From: Shewanella sediminis HAW-EB3
Lineage (GTDB): Bacteria; Pseudomonadota; Gammaproteobacteria; Enterobacterales; Shewanellaceae
Assembly: GCF_000018025.1 (NCBI RefSeq)
Contig: NC_009831.1
Coordinates: forward strand, 1,364,001-1,428,000
Direction of reading: 5' to 3'
Length of the DNA: 64,000 bases
In this document: piece by piece, positions 37,699 through 46,490 of the stretch
Position numbering within the stretch: the first letter of the stretch is position 1
Layout of the letters: every line of letters begins with the position of its first letter
Program-made: the position numbers and the translations under genes
Notes under the pieces: model-generated
What the model was told of the DNA's origin: nothing
Seen by the model: only the letters and a program-made list of their open reading frames with translations
Database searches by the model: none

Positions 37699-38559
37699 TT
37701 ACTGGCGTTCATAGCTCAAACTACGTAGCCAGTTTATCTCATCTTCCCAAATATCTGAGTTGATAGTCTCTAATACCATTGGGATATTTTTCGTTGCCTC
37801 AAGGTTCATTAAGAAGCTAAATGCCTCTTGACCTATATGGCCAAGCCCGAGAGATTCATGCCTGTCTACCCGGCTATTTAACGGGGTTTTACTGTCGTTC
37901 AGATGCATGGCTTTGAGATATTGATTACCCACTATGCGGTCAAATAACTCAAAGCTCTCCTGACAGGCTGCCTTTGTTGTTAAATCATATCCAGCTGCAA
38001 ACATGTGACAGGTATCTATGCATATACCAACACGGGATTTATCCTCTACGCCATCAATAATCTGGGCCAGTTGCTCGAAGCTGTGACCTAAATTAGAACC
38101 TTGTCCCGCCGTATTTTCAATGACTGCGGTAACACCTGTCGAACGCTCTAACGCCATGTTTATCGACTGGCTTATCCTTGACAAGCACTCATCGATCTCT
38201 ATTTTTCTCAGATGACTACCGGGATGAAAATTGAGTAACGATAACCCCAACTGTTCACAGCGTTCTATCTCATCAAAGAATGCCTCTCTCGATTTATCCA
38301 GCTGAATGTTATCCGGATGACCAAGGTTTATCAGATAGCTGTCGTGAGGCAATATTGCACTGCCGGGAATATTAGCCTGTCTGCAGTTATCCTTAAATTG
38401 TTCAATATTTGCCTGTGCCAGTGGGGCGGCTTGCCAGCGGCGCTGATTTTTAGTGAAAAGTGCGAATGCATTCGCCCCAATCTTCTTTGCATTGATAGGG
38501 GCGTTCTCGATTCCACCGGCGGCACTGACATGTGCACCTATCCATCTTGAAGAGGTCAT
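37699..38559 (-). CDS. nfo: Endonuclease IV
   Basis: 286 residues, the usual size. Nfo is a zinc AP endonuclease of base excision repair. Zinc-ligand motifs are [46 protein letters not shown] and HLNDSK, all intact. Convergent with the lipoprotein gene and divergent from the kinase gene. Confidence 0.97.
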   Translation of the reverse strand: MTSSRWIGAHVSAAGGIENAPINAKKIGANAFALFTKNQRRWQAAPLAQANIEQFKDNCRQANIPGSAILPHDSYLINLGHPDNIQLDKSREAFFDEIERCEQLGLSLLNFHPGSHLRKIEIDECLSRISQSINMALERSTGVTAVIENTAGQGSNLGHSFEQLAQIIDGVEDKSRVGICIDTCHMFAAGYDLTTKAACQESFELFDRIVGNQYLKAMHLNDSKTPLNSRVDRHESLGLGHIGQEAFSFLMNLEATKNIPMVLETINSDIWEDEINWLRSLSYERQ

Positions 38560-38673
38560 CTTCTATATTCCTTTAAATTTAGTTACAAGCTTTATGCCGA
38601 TTAATGTCGCGAAATAGCCAAGCTTAACTATGCTATTAACAACCACTTAATTTGGATGATTGGTGAATAATCA

Positions 38674-40752
38674 ATGGACACAAGGACAACAGGAACGGAC
38701 TCTACAGTGTTTAATGAATTCTCTCAAACTGATTTCAACACCTTTTGGCCCCGTCTACTCGCTGAGCTTGGTAAGTTGCAAGCCAGCTTTATCAACGGTG
38801 AAGATATTCTATTACCACTATGCAGAATATTGGCCGATGTCAGTCAATCTCAAGCGGTATTAATTGTTCCTAAGGACTGTCTCGATTTTGAAGATATGCC
38901 AGCTTCATCAACCTGTTGGTGTCGTGATCCTGTTCGATATCTCACATTATGGAAAGAAGCAAAAGATTGGCCATTTGCAACCCAGAACCCCATAGTTCAT
39001 CGTTGGCAGTCATTTATCGTGTGGCCTGCGAAGGATGTCAATATTCAGATCTTCTTTCATTCATCGAGTGAATTATGGTTGTCATTCCTTATCGATTCTA
39101 GTGATCTCTTATCCGATATTATTATGGGCATGCTTGTTCAGCAAACCGTTGACTGGCAGGAGAGAGCTAAGAGTCGGGTCGTGCAATCGATAGACAGTGA
39201 AATGTTTCAATCCATAGTGAGTAATAGTGAAGACCTTATCCTTGTCGCCAGCCGCTCCCCATTCGGCGTCCCCAGCATTATGTACGCTAACGCTGCCGCC
39301 ACAAGTATCAGCCATTACCCTCGAACTCAACTTATTGGCAAGCCCATAACCCTGCTTTTCCCAAATCAAGTTTTCAAGGATGGTATGTCGAGCGGATATG
39401 ATGAGAGCGAACTGCTACAGGCGATCAATACGAGAACAGAGTTTGATGGAGAGCTGGTATGCACTAAGGCTGATAAAGAAACGGCCTTACTACACATGCA
39501 CCTTGTTGCGCTTGAAGAGCGCAGTGAGCATGGCAGTTTATTCGCACTCGTTGGACGAGACATCACAGAACAAAAGCAGTTGCAGCAGTTGATGGCGAGA
39601 ACGCAGAAGATGCAGGCAATGGGGCAGCTGGTTGGTGGTATTGCTCATGATTTTAATAACATTCTGGGGGTGTTAAAAGGCAACCTTGAATTGATGTCAC
39701 TCAAGAGCAGTGATGAGAAGGTGGAACGTTATCTTGGAATAGCGTTTAAAGCGTGTCAGAGGGGAACAGATCTTACCCGGCGTCTATTACAGTTTTCAAG
39801 ACAGGAGCAGTTTAGTGCGCAGTCTTGTGACGTAAATGATGTCATCGAAGGGCTGGAGGAGCTACTTGGGAAGTCGTTAACGACACAAATTAAACTGGTC
39901 ACCGAGGTGAAATCCAATCTTGGAAATATCTATGTCGATAGGGGAGATCTGGAGGATGCTCTGATTAATTTGGTGCTTAATGCTAAGGACTCGATGTCAG
40001 GAGAGGGGCAGATCACCATCAGAACCGATAAGTCATACCTGAGCGGTCTCTTACCTGGCATTACCGGTAGGCCACTTGTGGAATCGGGAGAGTATATCAC
40101 TATCTCTGTCATCGACCATGGTAGCGGTATCCAGACAGCCTTGCTGGAGAAGATCTTCGAGCCATTTTTCACGACTAAGGATAAGAGTAAAGGGACCGGA
40201 TTAGGTCTCTCTATGGTCTATGGGTTCGTGAAACGTTCTAAAGGTTATATGAGTGTCATTAAATCTGACTCCCAAGGGACTGAGTTCAGGCTTTGGTTTC
40301 CTGTGGCTAAGAAGCTGGTTCCTCTGGAAATACAGTCAGATGAAAGGGGGGGGATACCGAGAGTCGCAAATAAGTTAAAAGTGCTCATCGTTGATGATGA
40401 AGAGGAGTTATTAACCGTTCTGACTGATTATTGTGAGTTACTTGGAATGGATGTAGAGGCCTATTCAGATCCGGTTGCTGTGAGAGAAAAGTATAAAGAG
40501 GGTTTAAATGGTATTGAGCTTCTTATTACCGATGTGTTAATGCCTGGTGGAATAAATGGCTATGAGTTAGCCAATGAATTGTCATCGAAAGAGCCTATTT
40601 CCGTATTATTAATCTCAGGTTTTATCGGCGATATAGGTATTACTAATAATGCTGAGATGCCCTATAAAGTGTTAAATAAGCCATTTGAACTGGGTGAGTT
40701 GGTGACGGCACTGGAGCAGATCGGGATTAGCTTCTCGCCGAGAGATATTTAG
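38674..40752 (+). CDS. Hybrid sensor histidine kinase (PAS-HisKA-HATPase-REC)
   Basis: 692 residues, no clear membrane segment, so probably cytoplasmic. An unassigned N-terminal sensory region (1-170) is followed by a PAS domain (about 175-298). Next are HisKA with phosphoacceptor H325 in GGIAHDFNN, and an ATPase domain with N box [10 protein letters not shown] (432-441), DHGSG (481-485), FEPFFTTK and GTGLGLS (507-513). The receiver domain (about 567-685) has DD at 574-575, D620 and K669. The phosphate could move to the receiver and onward to the adjacent response regulator. The signal is unknown. Confidence 0.92.
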   Translation: MDTRTTGTDSTVFNEFSQTDFNTFWPRLLAELGKLQASFINGEDILLPLCRILADVSQSQAVLIVPKDCLDFEDMPASSTCWCRDPVRYLTLWKEAKDWPFATQNPIVHRWQSFIVWPAKDVNIQIFFHSSSELWLSFLIDSSDLLSDIIMGMLVQQTVDWQERAKSRVVQSIDSEMFQSIVSNSEDLILVASRSPFGVPSIMYANAAATSISHYPRTQLIGKPITLLFPNQVFKDGMSSGYDESELLQAINTRTEFDGELVCTKADKETALLHMHLVALEERSEHGSLFALVGRDITEQKQLQQLMARTQKMQAMGQLVGGIAHDFNNILGVLKGNLELMSLKSSDEKVERYLGIAFKACQRGTDLTRRLLQFSRQEQFSAQSCDVNDVIEGLEELLGKSLTTQIKLVTEVKSNLGNIYVDRGDLEDALINLVLNAKDSMSGEGQITIRTDKSYLSGLLPGITGRPLVESGEYITISVIDHGSGIQTALLEKIFEPFFTTKDKSKGTGLGLSMVYGFVKRSKGYMSVIKSDSQGTEFRLWFPVAKKLVPLEIQSDERGGIPRVANKLKVLIVDDEEELLTVLTDYCELLGMDVEAYSDPVAVREKYKEGLNGIELLITDVLMPGGINGYELANELSSKEPISVLLISGFIGDIGITNNAEMPYKVLNKPFELGELVTALEQIGISFSPRDI

Positions 40753-40833
40753 TTAGGCTTTAACCATTCACAGCTGTTTAAACAGAGTGATTTCACAGGG
40801 TATGGGCCGTATTTTTGCAAGGGGAAATCTAGC

Positions 40834-41928
40834 ATGGAAGAGATATTAGTTTGGATTGTAGACGATGACGAGGACTATTGCGAGCTTATTAAAGAGGTGA
40901 TCATTGATGATTACCGGGTTCAAGTATTTAATGAAGCCTACTCATATCGAGAAGCTTTAGAATCGACCACACCAGATCTTGTATTGATGGATATTAACCT
41001 ACCCGATATCAGCGGAATCGAACTCTGTCAGGAGCTGACTGCTTCGGGTAAAGATACGGCGGTAATATTTGTGTCAGGCATGAATACTCTGGAGGAGCGT
41101 CTCAGGGCTTACGATGTGAGTGCAGTTGATTTCATTGCTAAACCTTTTGAGCTAAAGGAGCTGGTGGCTAAGGTTCAGGCTGTTGCATCATATCAGGCAA
41201 AAAAACGTTCCTTGGTGCAGGCCGAAACCATGTCACGAAACATGGCATTTCAATCGATGACAGAGTCATCACAATATGGTGCCGTGTTGCAGTTTTTCAG
41301 GCAGTGCTTCCTATGTCATGATTATCAGAGTCTGGCGGATGCCTTTTTTGATTTGATGCAGCAACTTAACTTAAATACCTGTTTGGAGATCAGAGACGCA
41401 GAAGTGCATTATTTTGCGCCATCACATGGGGAGATCAGCCCCATCGAAGCCAATATTCTTGAACTTCTGGATAAGCATGGACGTTTATTTGATTTTGGTA
41501 GCAGGACTATCTGTAATGACAAACATGTCTCTTTCTTGATAAAGAATATGCCATTGGATGATGAGGTCTTATATGGCAGGTTAAGGGACATCATTGCGGT
41601 TATTGTAGAAGGACTGGAGGCGCGGGTGTTGGATATTGGACGGCAGCAGACTCTGAAGCATGTCTTTATGGAGATCCAGGGGCTACTGGGGAATATCAGT
41701 GGCGCAATTTTAGAGCATGATGAGAAATTCAGTGCTGCCCTGACAGGGATGACAGCGGAGATCCGTACCAGTTTTCATGTTTTAGATATGACAGAGGAGC
41801 AGGAGGATTACTTTGCATCTATGGTTGAAAGAAACTTAAAAGAGGCCAATTCGGCTGGTGAGGCTTTTTATCGCCTTCAGGGGTCATTGAATACGGTTAA
41901 AAATGTTGTTGAGTCCAGCGTTTCTTAA
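40834..41928 (+). CDS. Response regulator with unrecognised output domain
   Basis: 364 residues. An N-terminal receiver (1-120) has DDDED (10-14), phosphoacceptor D53, S81 and K103. After a short linker, about 240 residues show no DNA-binding, GGDEF, EAL or HD-GYP motif. They are largely helical and contain a cysteine pair (RQCFLCHDY) and later long helices. It lies 80 bases after the hybrid kinase and before a hemerythrin gene, so the three are probably one signalling unit. Confidence 0.85.
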   Translation: MEEILVWIVDDDEDYCELIKEVIIDDYRVQVFNEAYSYREALESTTPDLVLMDINLPDISGIELCQELTASGKDTAVIFVSGMNTLEERLRAYDVSAVDFIAKPFELKELVAKVQAVASYQAKKRSLVQAETMSRNMAFQSMTESSQYGAVLQFFRQCFLCHDYQSLADAFFDLMQQLNLNTCLEIRDAEVHYFAPSHGEISPIEANILELLDKHGRLFDFGSRTICNDKHVSFLIKNMPLDDEVLYGRLRDIIAVIVEGLEARVLDIGRQQTLKHVFMEIQGLLGNISGAILEHDEKFSAALTGMTAEIRTSFHVLDMTEEQEDYFASMVERNLKEANSAGEAFYRLQGSLNTVKNVVESSVS

Positions 41929-42064
41929 GGACGAGTTTATTGATTTAGTTTTATCTCAGTTGATCTTAGTCACATCCATTTAACAATAGTCTTTGATATA
42001 TTGGGTGTTATTTCATCTATTTACTAATATTGTATATAACGATGTTCTTGATATGGAGACAACT

Positions 42065-42610
42065 ATGCTTGCCAGACTGAACAGTGATCATAAGCACATT
42101 ACCATTTTGCTAAACGTTCTAAAGGTTAAATATAGGAAGCTAGCCGAAGGCGAGGCTGTTAACTTTAACCTCATCAGGGATGTCGTCGAGTATATGCAAA
42201 GCTATGCGGAGCATAGTCATCACCCTTTAGAAGATATTATTTACAACTACTATCTGGAAAAAGTTTCACAAGAGGATAGCCCTAATAAATTGGCCGAAGA
42301 ACATCATCAATTGATCGATGCTTCGGCCTCTCTGATGTCGACACTGAACCTGATTTTAAGTGATGTGGTCGTGTCCAGAGAGCAATTAGTGGTCGACCTC
42401 AAAGAGTATGTCGCATTGCAAGAGCGGCATATGCAGTATGAAGATAATACCATTTTCCCACTTTTGGCTCAGGAGATGGATGAGCAAGATTGGGGAAAGG
42501 TTCAGGAGCTGTGTTCATTAAAGCTTATCGACGATCCTCTATTCAGCGATAACGATAATGTCTTGTTTGAAGAGCTTAGAGATTATATTAAGGATGATGA
42601 GATCTTCTAA
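42065..42610 (+). CDS. Hemerythrin-like protein
   Basis: 181 residues from the ATG at 42065, four bases after GGAGAC. The HxxxE-type iron ligands of a hemerythrin fold are visible: DHKHI near 10, HSHHPLEDIIY near 58, EEHHQLID near 80 and LQERHMQYEDNTIFPLL near 120. It probably binds a di-iron site and senses or carries O2 or NO, or buffers iron. Downstream of the kinase and regulator genes. Confidence 0.88.
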   Translation: MLARLNSDHKHITILLNVLKVKYRKLAEGEAVNFNLIRDVVEYMQSYAEHSHHPLEDIIYNYYLEKVSQEDSPNKLAEEHHQLIDASASLMSTLNLILSDVVVSREQLVVDLKEYVALQERHMQYEDNTIFPLLAQEMDEQDWGKVQELCSLKLIDDPLFSDNDNVLFEELRDYIKDDEIF

Positions 42611-42623
42611 AGGTCGCAGCTTC

Positions 42624-42859
42624 AAGACACAACGTAAATTTCTATCCATCCCTGGAAATTTACATAAGTGTTCCAGACACAAAGTAAATTTCTACCCATG
42701 ACCTCTAAGGATGGAGGAAATGTCATCTAGATGCCGGGAGCATCTTTGACCCATGAACTCTTTTATATAAAAAGCTACATAACTCTTTATTACAAGAAGT
42801 CCAGACACAAAGTAAATTTCTACCCATCCATGGGAAATTTACATAAGTGTTCCAGACAC
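42624..42859. repeat. Paired hairpin repeats, possible transposon remnant
   Basis: Two ~57-base copies (42624-42680 and 42801-42859) run from AGACACAA to GTTCCAGACAC. Each folds as GTAAATTTC...GAAATTTAC with CCCAT/ATGGG inside. A third, half copy (42675-42701) adjoins the first. The 100-120 bases between contain no protein. The form recalls terminal hairpins of REP-associated (Y1) transposons, but no transposase is present. The full gap 42611-42904 is accounted for by this and a terminator. Confidence 0.65.
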
Positions 42860-42860
42860 A

Positions 42861-42888
42861 AAAAAGAGCGCATTAAGCGCTCTTTTTT
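42861..42888. terminator. Bidirectional terminator
   Basis: AAAGAGCGC, loop ATTAA, GCGCTCTTT with A and T runs on each side. Confidence 0.8.
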
Positions 42889-42904
42889 ATACAAGATAAA
42901 ACAT

Positions 42905-43090
42905 TTACATCAGGAGGTTATCGAGCTCGCAATTGAAGCTGGTATCTATGTCTTGAAGTTCCTTAAGTAAGCGATGCTTCTCTTTCAGCGCTTCAATCTC
43001 ACGCCATTTACGCTTCTTGTTGGAGCTTCTTGAGCGACTCGGTCTTTCTACGACGGTATCTAGCGCACTACCATAATCTAATCGATTCAT
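42905..43090 (-). CDS. DUF3545 family small protein
   Basis: 61 residues from the ATG at 43090, preceded by AGGAGG. It is basic in the middle (RSRSSNKKRKWREIEAL) and helical after it (KHRLLKELQDID), the signature of DUF3545, a short family of marine gammaproteobacteria. Soluble. Function unknown. Confidence 0.85.
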   Translation of the reverse strand: MNRLDYGSALDTVVERPSRSRSSNKKRKWREIEALKEKHRLLKELQDIDTSFNCELDNLLM

Positions 43091-43269
43091 GGCAACCTCC
43101 TGTTGTTTTATTTTTTGTTCAACAATTAAATACCACACTTTTAAAATAGTGTGCAAGAAGAATGTTTCGGAAATGTTAAATTGGAATGAAGGTTTTGTGG
43201 CGATTAATTTTTAATTTTAGAGCTAACTATAAAGAAAAGTTGAAATTTTGGAGTTATGGGCTAGCGAAT

Positions 43270-43299
43270 AAAAAAAAGCCAGTACAAACTGGCTTTTTT
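43270..43299 (-). terminator. Terminator of tal-pgi
   Basis: AAAAAGCCAGT, loop ACAA, ACTGGCTTTTT, with T-runs on both strands. Confidence 0.85.
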
Positions 43300-43315
43300 A
43301 CGTTAGATATTTGGG

Positions 43316-44953
43316 CTAGATTTTTTTCTGTCTGAACATGTTGATCAAGCCATTGCTTGAACAGTCCAGTTCGGTTGCATCATTTTCAGCACTGAGTCTA
43401 TCCAGAACATCATTACCTAATGTCTTACCAAGTTCGACGCCCCACTGATCGAATGAGTTTATCTGCCAGATTGCACCCTGAACGAAAGTTCTGTGCTCAT
43501 ATAAGGCGATTAACGCACCTAATGTCGTTGGAGTTAGTTTATCCATTAAAATGGTGTTGCTGGGCTTATTGCCCTGCATTACTTTATGCTTCGCTATTAC
43601 GCTTTTTTCATCGGCTGGCAGTTTGCTACCGGCGAGCTCTTTGAGTGCTTCTTCATATGAACGACCCTGCATCAGTGCCTGAGTTTGACCGAAACAATTT
43701 GAGGCAAGCTGCACATGATGCTCTCCAAGAGGATTATGGCTCTGAAGTGGCATGATAAAGTCAGCTGGGATAAGGGCCGTTCCTTGATGCAATAACTGAT
43801 GGTATGCATGCTGGCCGTTTGTACCTTCTCCGCCCCAGATAACAGGCCCAGTGCTGTGATCGACCTCTGTGCCATCTAAGGTCACAGATTTACCATTACT
43901 CTCCATATCCAGTTGCTGGAAGTACGCTGGTAATCCTCTCAAGTAATGATCATAAGTTAAGACCACATGAGACTGAGCGTCATGGAAATTGCCATATAAC
44001 AATGAGAACAGGCCCATGATCACCGGCATATTCTCAGAAAGTGGCGTATTCGCAAAATGTTGATCCATCTCATTTGCGCCACTCAGCAAGGCTCTGAAGT
44101 TATCCATCCCGACCAATAAAGCTATCGGGAGTCCGATGGCAGACCAAAGAGAGTAACGACCCCCAACCCAATCCCACATAGGGAAGATATTATCTGCATC
44201 GATACCAAATTCAGTGGCTTTTTCTACATTAGATGTGACAGCAACGAAATGCTTAGCAACGTCAGCTTGAGAGCCACCTTGTTCGATAAACCAGTCTTTT
44301 GCACTTAAGGTATTCGTTAGTGTCTCTTGGGTTCCAAAAGATTTAGAGGACATGATGAATAGTGTGGTTTCAGCATTGAGAGGCTTTAATTTCTCAACGA
44401 TAGAACTCGCATCAACATTAGCAACAAAATGACAATTTAGCTGCTTGCTCCAATAGGGTCTTAGTGCCTGTGAAACTATCTTTGGTCCCAGGAAGGAGCC
44501 GCCAATTCCGATACTGACAATATCGGTGATCTTCTTGCCAGTGTAACCTTTCCAGTTACCTGAGCTTACAGCATCGACGAACAGTTCCATCTGCTGCTGT
44601 GTTTCTTGAACCTCTTGAACAATATTAACACCATTAAGCATTATTTCTTGTTCAGGCTTAGCACGAAGCGCCGTATGCAGCACGGCCCGCTTCTCTGTCG
44701 TGTTGATCATTTCGCCATTGAACATGGCTTTGATTTTCGATTCGAGCTGAGCATCTTCTGCAACACTGAACAGGAGAGACATCGTCTCCTTGTTTGCCCT
44801 GTTTTTGGAGTAATCTAAAAACAGGCCGCAGGCTGATGTAGACATATTGTCGAAACGTTTGGTGTCAGCTTCGAAAAGCGCCCTCATATGAGGTAAAGCT
44901 TGGGTATGAGCTTCTAATGTTTTCCAGGCTTTACCCTGAGTCAGTTCGGTCAT
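43316..44953 (-). CDS. pgi: Glucose-6-phosphate isomerase
   Basis: 545 residues from the ATG at 44953, nine bases after GGGAG. Pgi interconverts glucose 6-phosphate and fructose 6-phosphate. Motifs are [43 protein letters not shown] and [13 protein letters not shown], and the lysine box [11 protein letters not shown] near the C terminus. tal lies 13 bases upstream, so tal-pgi is an operon. Confidence 0.97.
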   Translation of the reverse strand: MTELTQGKAWKTLEAHTQALPHMRALFEADTKRFDNMSTSACGLFLDYSKNRANKETMSLLFSVAEDAQLESKIKAMFNGEMINTTEKRAVLHTALRAKPEQEIMLNGVNIVQEVQETQQQMELFVDAVSSGNWKGYTGKKITDIVSIGIGGSFLGPKIVSQALRPYWSKQLNCHFVANVDASSIVEKLKPLNAETTLFIMSSKSFGTQETLTNTLSAKDWFIEQGGSQADVAKHFVAVTSNVEKATEFGIDADNIFPMWDWVGGRYSLWSAIGLPIALLVGMDNFRALLSGANEMDQHFANTPLSENMPVIMGLFSLLYGNFHDAQSHVVLTYDHYLRGLPAYFQQLDMESNGKSVTLDGTEVDHSTGPVIWGGEGTNGQHAYHQLLHQGTALIPADFIMPLQSHNPLGEHHVQLASNCFGQTQALMQGRSYEEALKELAGSKLPADEKSVIAKHKVMQGNKPSNTILMDKLTPTTLGALIALYEHRTFVQGAIWQINSFDQWGVELGKTLGNDVLDRLSAENDATELDCSSNGLINMFRQKKI

Positions 44954-44966
44954 CTTAATCATCTCC

Positions 44967-45923
44967 CTAGCAGGCTAATTTCTCTTTCAGCATGACTTCG
45001 AGCTTACCTTGGTCGATAGCGAAGTTTCTAATCCCTTCGGCTAGCTTTTCGACTGCCATTGGGTCTTCGTTGAACTCCCAACGGAACTGAGCTTCAGTCA
45101 GCGGATCTGCTGCATCAACAACAGTTTCTGTTGGAATTAGCTTACGCACGACTTCTGTTTGTGAGTTGGCTAACTCTTCGAGTAGTGCCGGGCCAATAGT
45201 CAGACGATCACAACCAGCAAGTTCGATGATTTCACCTGTGTTACGGAAGCTTGCACCCATGACTACAGTGTTGAATCCGTGACGCTTATAGTAGTTGTAG
45301 ATCTCTGTTACCGAAACGACCCCAGGATCTTCTACAGAAGAATACTCAAGGCCTGTGTCTTTCTTGTACCAATCGAGTATACGACCAACGAAAGGAGAGA
45401 TAAGGTAAACCCCTGCTTCTGCACATGCGCGAGCTTGAGCGAAACTAAAGAGCAAGGTTAGATTACAGTTGATGCCTTCCTGCTCTAGCTCTTTGGCGGC
45501 ACAAATACCTTCCCAGGTAGAGGCTAGCTTGATGAGGATACGAGATTTATCAATTCCAGCTTCTTTGTAAAGCTTGATGAGTTTGTGAGCTTTAGTGATT
45601 GAACCTGCTTTATCGAAAGAGAGTCTTGCATCGACTTCTGTTGAGATTCTGCCTGGAACAATTTTTAAGATTTCGACACCAATATTGACCGCAAGCTTAT
45701 CACCTGCATCTTCAACCTGTTGCTCAATGGAATCACTTTGCGATTTCGCCCACTCGATCGCATTTTCGATAAGGTGAGCATAATCGGGGATCTGAGCTGC
45801 TTTTAATATTAAAGATGGGTTGGTCGTTGCGTCTTCCGGTTGGTAACGCTTGATGGCTTCAATGTCGCCGGTATCGGCAACAATAGTCGTAATTGATTTG
45901 AATTGTTCGAGTGTATTAGGCAT
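44967..45923 (-). CDS. tal: Transaldolase
   Basis: 318 residues from the ATG at 45923, matching TalB length. It moves a dihydroxyacetone unit between sugar phosphates in the pentose phosphate pathway. The Schiff-base lysine is K132 in [21 protein letters not shown] is the N-terminal signature. The frame extends upstream but without family similarity. Confidence 0.97.
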   Translation of the reverse strand: MPNTLEQFKSITTIVADTGDIEAIKRYQPEDATTNPSLILKAAQIPDYAHLIENAIEWAKSQSDSIEQQVEDAGDKLAVNIGVEILKIVPGRISTEVDARLSFDKAGSITKAHKLIKLYKEAGIDKSRILIKLASTWEGICAAKELEQEGINCNLTLLFSFAQARACAEAGVYLISPFVGRILDWYKKDTGLEYSSVEDPGVVSVTEIYNYYKRHGFNTVVMGASFRNTGEIIELAGCDRLTIGPALLEELANSQTEVVRKLIPTETVVDAADPLTEAQFRWEFNEDPMAVEKLAEGIRNFAIDQGKLEVMLKEKLAC

Positions 45924-46140
45924 AAAAATAACATCCTTCTTAAGAAGCAGCTTAAGGTTTGTGATTTGCAACAGGTATTAGAAGCGATCTTGATGATATT
46001 TCCAACCATAAATGAAAAAAAATTACAGGAAAGTTGTAAAATATCAGTAAAAAGGGTTTTTAAACGTAAGATTGCTAAATAATACTAGCCAGAAATGAGT
46101 ATTTGAGAGTATAGCGCTTAGGTTGCAATGGATACAGATA

Positions 46141-46169
46141 AAAAAACCGCCACACAGAAGTAGCGATTT
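46141..46169 (-). terminator. Terminator left over from an OmpA-family gene
   Basis: On the minus strand CGCTAC pairs with GTGGCG (one G-T pair) followed by T7, just after the remnant at 46191-46430. Confidence 0.6.
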
Positions 46170-46190
46170 CTTATATAAATGTGAGCTCCG

Positions 46191-46430
46191 TTATTTTATC
46201 AGCGCTTCTTTTTTTACGCCTGTCACGCAATACGTCGATTGGCTTTGTTGGCTTCATTGCTGCGACCGTTGAATAACGGGCTTGGTTATACCAAAACCAA
46301 GAGTCGATGGAGTATCGGGACACCTATCAAGCGAATCCATTACGCCATCGTTATCAGAGTCAATAACAGCTGCGGCTACAGATGCAATCACGGTTTGGAA
46401 CTGGTTTGCCGCAGCATTTTTCAGGCAAAA
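46191..46430 (-). pseudogene. Remnant of an OmpA-family outer-membrane protein gene
   Basis: One frame carries QTVIASVAAAVIDSDNDGV then MDSLDRCPDTPSTLG, a thrombospondin type 3 calcium-binding repeat as found before OmpA domains. Another frame (NEANKANRRI, then VTGVKKEALIK and stop) looks like an OmpA C terminus. The N-terminal barrel and most of the OmpA domain are missing, and frames do not join. It starts directly after the xfp terminator and keeps its own terminator, so it looks like a large internal deletion. The remaining gap to tal (45924-46140) holds nothing recognised. Confidence 0.65.
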
Positions 46431-46456
46431 AAAAGTGCACTCTAAAAGAGTGCACT
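46427..46456 (-). terminator. Terminator of phosphoketolase gene
   Basis: AGTGCACTCT, short A loop, AGAGTGCACT; on the minus strand followed by T8. Confidence 0.85.
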
Positions 46457-46490
46457 GACTGTTATCAACTAATGATTTCTGGTTGGTTCT

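Noticed and set aside
42731..42970. 79-residue ORF on the plus strand
   Set aside because: It runs through the hairpin repeats and terminator into the antisense of the DUF3545 gene.
46239..46445. 68-residue ORF on the plus strand
   Set aside because: It is antisense to the OmpA-family remnant, whose minus-strand frame has a clear motif.
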